DNA from: Siphonodentalium dalli
Lineage: Eukaryota; Mollusca; Scaphopoda; Gadilida; Siphonodentaliidae
Reading direction: 5' to 3'
Length of the DNA: 64,000 nt
Assembly (NCBI GenBank): GCA_032622095.1
Contig: CP136064.1
Coordinates: 193,097,948-193,161,947 of the forward strand
Part shown: positions 37,001-49,000 of the stretch, one piece after another
Layout of the letters: every line of letters starts with the position of its first letter
How positions within the stretch are numbered: position 1 is the stretch's first letter
Made by a program: the position numbers and the translations under genes
Notes under the pieces: generated by a model
Databases searched by the model: none
The model's input: the letters and a program-made list of their open reading frames with translations, nothing else
What the model was told of the DNA's origin: nothing

Positions 37001-40000
37001 CTATGGTATAATGTAAGCCAATGCCAGCAGTCAGCTGTGATCAGCTAATTAAATAAACAACATGCCGGCTAGTGCAGCAGCTCACCAGCACAGAGTTGTC
37101 GGTGCCTTTTGCGATAAACTAGGTCTTGATCTGGACGTGTTACACCTGTGGTAATACACAGCGGCATATCGACGTCATCAAAAGGTCGCTACATGGAGTA
37201 ATAACTGGATTTCTGAATAATAACGGTACTATTTTCTTGAAGGTTGTTTGTCTTTTTAAGTGATCTTGCACCTACAGACCCTCTCAAAATAAGTGTCCCT
37301 TTTAACGAGGTCCTCAACGTGGTCGTAACGTCAACACAACGCGGTCGTTGCGTTGACAACGCGTTGGTGATATGTTACGACCGCGTTGAAAATCAACGGA
37401 CCGCGTTGAAGTTTAACGCAGACTGCGATGAACTTTAACGCAGACCGCGTTTAAGTTAAACGCCTTGCGTTAAGGATCAACGCACACACGTTTAAGATTA
37501 CAATCACCGCGCCGAAAAGTAAACCGACGATGATTCGCGTTATTTGGTTTTATACTATTCAATTTTTGTTTTATTTACACTCACCTATGACTAATTTAGT
37601 GTAATTTCACCACTCTCCGAAAACCGAAAATCACATATCTACGCATTCGTTCCAAATAAGGCAATTTATTTGCAGCTTTTGACTCATGTTAGACTTTTTT
37701 TGGTGATATATACAGGTACAATGTGCATGTATCAGTGTATAGCACGGAGCGGTCGTGTGGTTGTGTTTCCCAATGTATGGAGTAAAACACTACGCGCGAA
37801 TATATTGCCATAAATGTCCGCTACAGAACTGCTGGAGAGTTCATATATGTACATGTCGTTGAAAACGGAATGAAGAATACACCTAATAGGCGTATTAGCA
37901 GTAAATAAACTAGAGATGGGCGGTTGTGAAATTTTGCCTCGGTTTCGGTTTCGGTTGTGGAAAAAGAGTTGAGTCTCGGTTTCGGTTTCGGTTTTTATTA
38001 ATAAAAATTACTAATGTGAACAAAATCTAATTATGCTTCATCATATTACAAAGAAAACACACCAATTGTATCACCATAACTTGTGAGGTACATGTCCTTT
38101 TATAATATTAAATTATGTATCATATTGTTACTATTACATGTATATTGTTAATGTCCATGTCGAGTGGCAGTGCTAGAATGCAAGTGAGTCTGTGTATTGT
38201 GTATGACTGCAATTCAGCATCATATGATCATAAGTGTGAAATAATATAATGATCATTTATATTGGCATAAAACTAATGTGTGTGACTAGATATATGTGTA
38301 TAGTTATGATTTGAAAAATAAAATTGGAAATAAACAACAAAATGAAAATAAAACATGACTAGAATCTCTCAATCACATTATCTGGCTATATGCCTATTAC
38401 CATATTTAGGGAACATAATATTGTACACACTATACAGTATACATGCATCCAATACAAGTCACCTGAATGAGTGCTATTTCTCAACAGTTTACCGACAAAC
38501 GGTATAATTCATTCCGGCTCCGATTCCGGCATAACATTTTTAATCAACGGCGCACAAATATATTTGACGATTTAACATCCAAACAGTGATAAAAACTAAT
38601 AGGGAATGCGGGTAACAATCATTGATACCTTTTGATATCGTATCCTCGTTATCAAATTCACCTTTCAGAGTATTTGTACGGCCTTAATGATTAAAATAAC
38701 ATGAGAAATAAACTGACTTGTGTTGTGTTTACTTATTACTACGGCGAAAATAGGTGTACACGGAAGCAACGTAATTAATTCGTCGCGCGATTTCACCATG
38801 CGAACTCCTTTCTGCATATATTACAGGCGGCACACTTAGATTTCTTATCTTTCTTTGAAAAATATTTCCACACAGGACTCGTTTGTTCGTCGTGTTCTGC
38901 CATGATTACAGGAAGTTGTGACAACCGAAACTACGGGTTTTCCCAACTTATCACGGTTGTCATTTCCGGTTTTTCCCGACAACCGAAACCGAACTGATTC
39001 CACGGTTAACCGCCCATCTCTAAAATAAACCACAACTAACTAACATTCTGGTTTCGTAGTCGACGAAACCAGAATAACTTCGTCAACTATAATAGATTTA
39101 AAATGCGCAGTATAAGCATGATGTCTGTCGTTTCTCTACAGCAGTATGTCAGTCTCTGTTCAGGATGTGAATCTGACCAATTTCAAATATGGGTGGAGTT
39201 ACAGAAAAATTATCTGGTGGTGGTGTGTGTGTGTTTTTTTTTTAGCGGGACATTGAATTACCGTATATATTTTGTTCGGCATCGGCGTTTGAAATCAAAT
39301 GGGTAGGCCATTATGTGTAGACTTGTGTTTGATTTGAATTGTTTCTATTTTACGATGTACTTGTCAGCAGAAATGATAACGAATTTCGGAGAATACTGTA
39401 AATAAATGTGCTAAAGATAAAATGCACAGGGGTCTGGGAACTTTTTATTTTATTATATTAATTTTTAAATTAATATCATAAAATGATAAAAAATAATTGT
39501 CCTGGACCCCTGTGTGTAAAAGATATCATTGCACGTTTATCTTTATGTGGTTATTATGCACAATGTGTGCCGTTTAATTCCTACCGTAACTATCATACCA
39601 TGAACTAAAGGTTTCTATAATTGACATGTATGAGGTTTTGATGACCAGATATCGGCTTTCAAGAGAAACATTTAACTCATTTGTTGTCAGTATTCAAGAG
39701 TGTCCATACTTCCACCGAAACATGGTAGGTAATAAAGAGCGTTTCAATTATGATAGTTTGTACTCGTTTTCAATGTAAAACCATAAACGTATGTAAATAT
39801 AGATCAATGGTAAAACGGTGGACACTTTTGTGTGTTTTGGCGATAATTGATAGTGACTATTTTAATGTTTTCTTTTAACCAGGAATGCTAGAAAAAATTT
39901 TTTTTGTCTAATTTGGTATCGACTGCGTGGGACCGCACTTGGATCTTTAAATGTATATGTTTTGTTTTTAAATATTTGATGAAGACAAATAAATAATTGA

Positions 40001-43000
40001 ATTGCAGTGATTTAATTCTGGTAAGAAAACCAGAATTTAACTGAATTATTAAACTTATATATACTATGGTAAAAAGAAAGTTAATATTTATCATATGCTT
40101 GTCTATACAATAGCGGACAATTACTGAAACGTACACGTAGATCTCGTATACTGTACATGTATCTCTTCGAAGCTACATTGAATATGATTTCGTTATTTCA
40201 TCATCATGGAAGTAACACAACTTCATCATTATGGTCATTGTGATGCAAGCTGTCCACTAGCCAATCAAAACCGATGAAGTTATGTCAGCACGTGTTCAAT
40301 CGAGAATTCTGTTTGAGTCACCGGGGTATCAATTTCAAACTTTACCGAAGACACGCCCCCTATTGTATTTGAGTTCATTGACACCGCTGTCAATCATTCG
40401 CGGCAGGCTTTTGATCCGCGGTCTGTCGGTTACGATGACAAATCATTGGTTACCAAATCAGAGCGCTGCTTCGTTTTACAGGTATTGCACAACACATGGA
40501 TAATTAATATTTTAAATTATTTGCATCACTGTACATGTATATGCATGTGTCGATTACCCATGTATGTGTACATGTACATGTGTGTTTTAGCGTACCCTCA
40601 GGAAGATTTCAAATGACATCGGACCCTTGGCGTACAGGTTATCGACCTTTATTAGGAGGTGACGCTGAATATTAAATATTCAAAGAATACACGTACATGT
40701 ACATTGCGATGTGAACTCAAAGTTTTTTGTTTGTTAGGCCAAAAAAAAAAGGTTTTGGTTCTCAGGCCCCGCCGCATTTTTTTTTTGTGGGGATTTTATC
40801 AACATGTCAATAGCAGATATGTGTTGAATATTAGTGTGCATTGAGCTCTAACATGTATTGTTATCCTCCATCCCATTTCATCCCATTTTCCTCTCTTCTG
40901 ATTGGCTGAGAGTGCGTCACGTGGCGGGCCGTAAATCACCATATTACCCTCGAGGGTAACATTGTCTCAGTTATTGACCGCTCAGTTGTTACCAGTAAAC
41001 ACATAACTACGAAGAACTCACCGCGCAGAGATTCTCTGACAGCTCTCTAATAATTTCGAAAAACACTGTTTTTATAAACCCCACTGTTTCATAACAACCA
41101 CGAACTGTGGTGTTTGCTAATTTGCATAATTGTGTGTTTTTTTATTTGCAATTAAAGCACGCTATGCATAAATGGTGTTATCCCAGACACAAATCCGTTA
41201 TAAGGTGTAATGTTCCTATTGGACCTTTTATATCAATAATAAAGACCATGGGACAAATAGATAAACCTTATTATGCAGTTGGTATGTGCTGCAGACAATT
41301 GCACATACGATGTACATATGTTACAACTACGTTTATGTACTAGATCAAATAGCCACTCTTTGCTGTTTATCAATTGACTATTTCTTTTCTTCAATACATT
41401 CCTCAGACTTCAGAGAATACCCATATGTTGCGTAACGATATGTGACATGTCAATTTCTTTTTGCCCTACTACAACGTGTTAGTTTCCCATTTTAGCATTC
41501 TGGAAATTAACACGTCTGTCGACGTCTTCACGCTCATTTGAAACGAAACCGAACATTTCGCTGCATGGCTACTCAACTTCGAAATTGCTTTACTCCTCTT
41601 TCCGTGAACCGATTTCCACCATGCAAACAGCAAACTGACCGGAGAATAGCTGCGCAAACGACGGGTCTGTTAATTGATCCAGATTATGAATGTTTTATTT
41701 TCTAAATAGCGATGATTCCAACATAAAATTAACTTTTCGAACTGGATTAAAGAATATATGCGCGCATTTATGCCTGCTATTAAGGAGGTTCGTGTGTACT
41801 CCTTTGTCAGATAACAAAACAGTTATCACCCTTGTTTTCGTGAGACACGGGGATTTGTTGCCGCTCTCGACCTGGAATGTCACCCTCGGGCCTGCGGCCC
41901 TCGTGTGACATTCCAGGTCTCGAGCGGGCGACAAATCCCCGCGTCTCACTCAATCGCGGGCGATAACTGTATAATGTGTTAAAAAGTTACTTGCAGGCTT
42001 ACAACATGAAGTAGATGACTACAATTAAGAAAATGATTAGCTGATCCTCATGCTCTTCTTACAATTAGTCATTGTGAACAACTTACACTAATTGTAACTT
42101 TATACAATTGAAAGGCACAGGACTAAATTCAGGATAACATATTAGGATGGGGAGGTATCAGTTTTTAGACAACAATAACAGTAGTTAATGTCAGGGGCAT
42201 TATATATTGTTAGGTAATCCCAGTCATACACTGGTAGTACAATGTCATTTTTATATAAGACTAAATGAGTTTATATGCATAACAGTTCCCTCTACCTTTC
42301 TGGTTATTACTAGACAGAGGAAGGTATCTTTTGTCCATGCTTACTATGCGCAGAAAAAAATAAAAAATAAAAATAACACCCTCCCTCCCTCCCTCATTGA
42401 TTTGAAAAAAAAATTGCCCGAGAACCAAAACACTTTTTTTTTTGGCCTTAGAAATCTCAATTGCATCTCTATTAATTCGTGCAGCGCGATCAATGTGATC
42501 TGCATTTATTTATTCGTTTTTTTTCCGGAAAAATTATAAATGTAAATGTAAAACATTATCACCAATAAATCATGCATTACCCAAGCCAAAAACATTGTAT
42601 TATATTGGCAACGTTCCATTGTGAACCACTGAAATGTCACCGATTGCCAGTGATTACAACCTTTCGTTCCGTTTACTATCAGAAAATTCTATAAAACTAA
42701 AATTGGTGGCCGTCGTTCATTTTCTCTCTTCAATTGAAAATCTTTTAATAAAAGGAGCTAATGTCTCAAAGTAAGAATTCACTGTGGTGAATATTCTTGT
42801 TTACAATGTTATTCAATAATTATAATTACAGTTGATAAGTTATTCTCTCGACTTTGTTGCGTTGACGGTCATGCCGACCGTGTTATGTTGCGTTGACGGT
42901 TACCTCGACCGCGTTGAGAAAAAATCGCGACCACGTTGAAATAACGTTACGACCGCGTTGGAGTTTTTATCATCAACGCGGTCGTAACGTTACTCCAATG

Positions 43001-46000
43001 CGGTCGGGACGGACACTTCTTTTGAGAAGGTCTGTACATGTATATGTTGTTTATGGTAATCGGTAGGCCAAATTGGGGATTTGTTTCGAATAATCGACTG
43101 GCGGATTTCAGCGTCAACTTGTTGAATAATCGAGTCGATGTTGAAAGGTTGATTAATCGTTTCAACACTACTTCCCAGATACCAGTAATAGAGCTGGAAT
43201 GAATTTTCTTACCTTCTCAACTCTGCATTTTCACTGCGGAGAGGTTGAAGTACAAGGCCAAGTTCTGCTTGTATGTTGAATGATTCCTTCATTTGTGGAA
43301 TGGTACCAGCAATTTTTTCTATATCTCGACATATTTTTTTCATGCTAGGATCTTCTGTTTAATAAGAAATGATCGTGTTAGCAATAACAGTACATCTAGT
43401 ACATAAACTATAGGTAATCGTGAGAATGAATATTAGAAAAAAAAATTCAGTAAGTTGTTCTTTGTTCTAATCTAACACCACAATAGCCATGACAACTACG
43501 TACACATTCCTGCATGTATCTTCTTAAAACAATTTTTTCATTCAGCTCAGTTTCAAGATCAAGTTTGACATTTAAATATGAGATATATCATGACATTACA
43601 CTGGTATTCTCTCTCTTGAATTTTTTAGAAAATCATAACATCAGAAAACACCAATCAGACAGAGAAACAAGGCATGATGGGAAATAGAGATGATTCAAAA
43701 CGATTGTTGCAGACTAAACAAATTAAGACTCCTTATTTGGAAGTCAATGCTCAATTATATAAATAGAACATTCGCTGTTATAAAAAACCAGACAGAAATT
43801 AATAATAATTCTATTTTTATCACTTTTATTAAAGTGTTTTTCGGTCCTTATATATGTTCTAAAGAATATTAAATGGATGCTTTTTAAGTTGATATTTGTT
43901 TCTTTACAGGTTACAAAGAATGACATAAAATGAAATCATCTGCTCAAATGTTCGAGAATGGTGTACTATGATATTTAAAGATCCATGGTTCGATTTGAAT
44001 ATAAAACTACCATGGTAAGTTTTCTATCTACCAGAAAATAATTAGGTTTTGCCGATGAGCCCATCAACACTTTCATGATGGGAGCTGCACTGGTGTATGG
44101 ATAAGATAATGCATTGGCACAGGGTTTTCAGGAAGCTCCAGTCATGAAGGGGTTAAAAGGAGGCTCTGACACTCAGATATCGACTTTCTGAAGGGGAAAT
44201 TTTAGAACTTTTACAAAGACCGTCCCTGATAAAGAGCATCCATGCTTTCATTTCCCAACAAAGTAGATAATAAACAGCGTTCTCAAGTATGATCTGTTGT
44301 ACTCCTTCTCAACCTTAAACTGATGGATGATTTTGTGGATTTTTGAATTGCCTGTGCCATACAAATGATGGTGATTGAAACTATTTTTGTTTTTTCATTT
44401 TGACTATTGTGATGTCAAATCGGGCCATGGAGCAATAGGACATATAATCCAAAATGAAAGTGTCCATGATACTGTAGCTCAACTTTGCAAAGAAGTTAAA
44501 TTTTTGTGATGAGCAATAAATAGAATGATGAATTGAATTTTGAAATCCAAGATGGCAGTTGGCGGCCATGTTTTTTTTGCCTAATGAACCCAAAATGACT
44601 CGTTCCCATCTACATGTCAATGTTTCATGATGATCCGACAAAGGTATGACCTGTAGCCCGTGCCAAAGGATTTAGTCATGCAAAGAGTAAAATCCAAGAT
44701 GCTGTCGGCGGCCATGTTTTATGGCCAAATGACCCCAAAATGATTCGTTCCCATCTACATACATCAATGTTAACAGCCATGACAAATTTCATAATGACCC
44801 GACCAAAGGTACCACATGTAGCCCGTGCTAATGGAAATTGTTGATGACGCCTCCACACACACGCACGACGAATACCAAGCCATAGCAATAGCTCAAGCTT
44901 TACAAGTAAGGTTGAGCTAAAAACAGGGATGCAACAAAGGTATTTATAAGAGGTAGTAAAGATCACATTTTGATACTTACTGCAGACTTTCGCTGCTTGT
45001 TTCAGCTGAGTAAGAATATTTCTGAATTTGTTTACCCCCGCTGTAAGATGGACGGAACATTTTTTCAGCTCACTGGAATCAAAGTTAACAACATCAACAT
45101 CACAACTTTCCTGGGTTTCCGTGGCAATATCAGCCGTCTCGGTCTGTGTCGATTGTGAGTTTGCAGAATGACAGGAGTCACTTGACATGTTTTTGATGCT
45201 GCTCTTGGATTGGTTAGTTTTTTGTGATGAAGTTTTCATCTGAACTTCACAGTCTGTCAATTCATTTGCACTAATGTGACTGCCATGATGAATATGGTCG
45301 CAAGCATTTTTTGATGAAGCACATGAACAACAGTGATTTTGAGTTGGGACAACACTTCCTATCTGAGAATGACATCGATTACAAGTTTGCATGATATTTC
45401 CACACTGTGAGTAACCTTGTCCTGTTGAACTAGACCTGAATGATGGCACTGAAGCAATAGATTGATCCTCATAACATTGAGAACATCTTCTTGTGTAAAC
45501 GTTAACGCCATGTGTATCAACCTGAACAGTGTCACCAGAATTTGCTGAAATTGGTGTCAAGTTAGGTGAGACTTGACTTGATTGATTACATTTCTGGGAG
45601 AAATCTCGAGGTATGCTAAAACTGACAGATTTTGAAGAACTTTCCAGATTAGAAGCCAATTTCTCTGCATGGCTTCCCAACCCAGTGTCTTTTGTTGGCA
45701 CCTGAAACTCGTAACCAATGTTGTTTTGCTGGTTTGTACGCAGGTCAACATGATTTGGTTGGATGGGAGTTGGTGCATGTGTGATACTTTTTTGTGATCC
45801 TGCTTCAACTGGATTCCTGTTTATTGGGACAAACCCAGTATTTACTGATGAAACTGTTGGATCCATGTGTGAATTATAGTTGCTTTGAGAATGTGCATGG
45901 CTGCTAACTGTGGAATGTTGATTATGCACACCCGGTGATGAACTGACTGTGGCAGATTTCACCAGATTAATGTGTGCATTATAGCTGCCTTGGGAATGTC

Positions 46001-49000
46001 CATGACTACTAATAGTTGAATTTTCATTGCGTACACCCATTGGGGGTAATTTCTCCAGATTACTATGTGGATTATAACTGTCTTGAGGTAGGGCATGACT
46101 GTTCGCGGCTGAATGCTGATTGTGCACACCCGGCGATGGAATAACTGAGGCTGAATTACCAAGATTCTGATGATGCATTGTTCTGCCCCCATCAGTAATA
46201 TTCCTACTATCTGTCTGATCTGGAAGAGGACCGGAGCGAGAACCAAATCCAAGAGATTTGTACCCGTTAAAGGGAACAAACTCCTCCGAATCTCTATGAA
46301 GGAAATGATCCATGGCCTGGATGTCACTTTCTCTTCTTGGATTCCCTGATTCATCAATGAAATTCAGGTTCCCAACATTACATGAAAGCTGATCCCTAGA
46401 ATCGTGTCTGTGATATTGATCAGGAGTGATAGTATTAGTGTTATGTTGTGAGCCAAGATGCCGACCTTCCTTGTTTGAATGATATGTCTGGTATTGACCA
46501 GCAGTGATGGTATTAGAGTGTTGTGAGCCAGGACTTCGAACTTGCTTATTTAAGTGTGATAAGTTATACAGTTCATCCTGGGATTTAAATTGCAATGATT
46601 CCAGTGCTGCTATGATGGCATCATTTTGTGCAGGTATTTTATTGGGAACTGTAGCCTCATTAGAACTCACTGAATTCTGCATATGCTGTGCGAGCAATGC
46701 TGGTAGTATGTTATTCATTATTTGAGACTTTGTAATCTGATCGGAATTATCATTCACATTTGATGCATGTGAATCAGAAACCTGATCCAGATTCTTTTTT
46801 GGAGGTGGTTTTTTAGATTTTTCAGGAGTTGAACAAGTACTGCTCTGTTTGATTGTACTGGATGTAAGATTTTGAATGAGAGATTGGATATTTCCATCCA
46901 GCATCTTTTCTGGATCTGGTGTGGAAGATGTGAGCCTATTGTTGAAAGGGGCCGCCACAGGTTGAATGTCCCCTTCATCACCTACAATAAAATCAAATCA
47001 ACATGATAGACATGACTACCAAGTAGTTGCAGAAGAATAAACCCATACATTATAGTGATGCGGACCGGACCGGACCACCTTGGGTGGTCCGGTCCACTGC
47101 CAAGGCGGTTCAGTCCGGTCCGGTCCATTCCGGTCCGGTACACATGCCTGGTCCAAATATGTTAATGAATTCTCTGTTTTCTCAAAGTTTTTCTCTGTAT
47201 AGTACAAACTATACGGTTACTGAGTTCAGTGCATTGCAATGAGTCCATATATGTTAAAACTTACATTGTTTGCCGATTGTATGCATCATTGTCTGTCTCT
47301 GGTGGGATATACTGGGAACGATGCACGATAATAGTATATCTAGTAATGCGAACATGCACTAATTAAATGTATTGGACAGATATATAGCTAGGGCCAGAAT
47401 GTGTTATAACCAATCTAACATGGCACTCAACTGATCGTATGCATGATTCGTATCATACATATTTTCATTAAATTGAAATTAAACGAAATAACTATACTGA
47501 TGACAATTATACAAATGTGTACTAATATGACTACTACATTAATATTGGAGTCTTGAAGATTATGATGGCTGATTGTATATTCCTGACAATTACAGTTATA
47601 TATAAGTACAACTACTATTGGATTAATGTGACTGTCTTGTGTATGTACTATGTAATGTGGTTTGCATGTTTCTTCGATAAGTATAACTGTGAAAAACAAT
47701 AGAATACTGGATTCGATATCCATCCAAATTGATTAGTTGATGCCATGTTACACTGTTTATGACAAATAGTTCCATACTCATTCAGTTGCATGTTTGTCAC
47801 ATTGATAGGGTGCTACATAGTGTTGGCCAGTGTTACATTAATACATCATTATAAGGAAAGTGACATGTACAAAGTTCATCTATACATTGTTTTCGTGGCA
47901 CCAAACGTTTAATAGATATTAATAATCACTTGAATGCGTCAATACATCGTTGCTAATTGATATGACGGCAAATACGCAATAATATTCGCGATAGTTTATT
48001 ATAACTGAAGTAAAACAGTGGACCGGACCGGAGAGTACCGGACCGGCGGCAAAAAGCGGTCCGGTCCAATCCAGTGACACCCGGTCCGGACCGGACTGCG
48101 GTCCACCCCTGCAAAGCGGTCCACCACTCCAAAGCGGTCCGGTCCGCATCACTAATACATTAATGTGTTGTAGGGATGTAGGCTCAGAAGTTTAAAGATG
48201 TGGTCTCTTAATAATAATTCTGGGTAAAATATTTTGTACAGTGAACTAAGTGCAATTGATATATCATATAAACATAAATGGCAACTAATTATTAATAGGG
48301 CTGAAATGGTTAACACATCAACAGCGGCCATGACCGGTCATGAAAATTGCATGACCTGTTAACCATAAACAGACAGTGGTTTGCTTAAACACCAAAATAT
48401 AGTCAGATGCATGCAGCAAAACATTGGGGTCCCAAGGGTTAACAAACCTCAGTAAAAGTGTTATGACAAAGAGAATAATGTTGTTACATCAAAGCTCACA
48501 GTGGGGTCTTTGATCTTTGCGACATACTCCGGACAGTGTAACTAACATCACAACGTTTGCCCGTGAGTGTTATGTGTCCCTTCCCAGAACTGTTTTGTCA
48601 TGACATAAATTCAACATTTTGCTAAAGAGACCACTTAACTGCTTATTTTCTATCAGGTTTGAGCTGAGAAAGTTTTCTTCCAGGAAATTTACTCAATGAC
48701 AATATGGTTAATGGTCATATATTCGGTATTAAAATAAGTACTGCATGAAATCAACTGTGACTTCAAATATTTAAATATGACATACATTTCGGTAAACTGG
48801 TGCAAATGATACATTATTACTCAACAGTGAACTTTTTGCCACCACTGATCAACAGAATATCGAGTTCAGCATATCTTGATGGCGATGCCTAGTACGAAAG
48901 CTAAAAAAGTTTATATGGTAGATGGCGATGCCTATTACGAAGCTAAAAAAGTTTATATGGTTGATGGCGATGAGTTATCAGGTCTCTCAGTGGAATAAAA

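Larger units (their letters stand above)
37275..43034. mobile_element. 5.8-kb composite transposon with CGCGGTCG arrays, intron 5
   Basis: Inverted ends CAGACC(C/T)TCTCAAAA and AAGTGTCC are followed on both sides by about 200 bp of repeated AACGCGGTCG(T) motifs in both orientations. Immediate flanks are TA/TA; the octamers TGCACCTA and TACATGTA agree at only five of eight bases. It is therefore either Tc1/mariner-like (TA) or a hAT with a decayed duplication. The interior holds a hAT (37911-39022) and a PIF-like element (40737-42447). I see no transposase of its own. Confidence 0.75.

Noticed and set aside
44676-44980. C-terminal extension of the large exon 4 frame
   Set aside because: The frame passes a strong GTAAGT donor at 44980 and continues into the dispersed AAGATGGC repeat. 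The phase-compatible exon 5 shows that splicing occurs here.
47427-47723. 98-codon frame inside the GGACCGGACC hAT element
   Set aside because: Ile/Val-rich, low-complexity translation of AT-rich sequence; no resemblance to a transposase.
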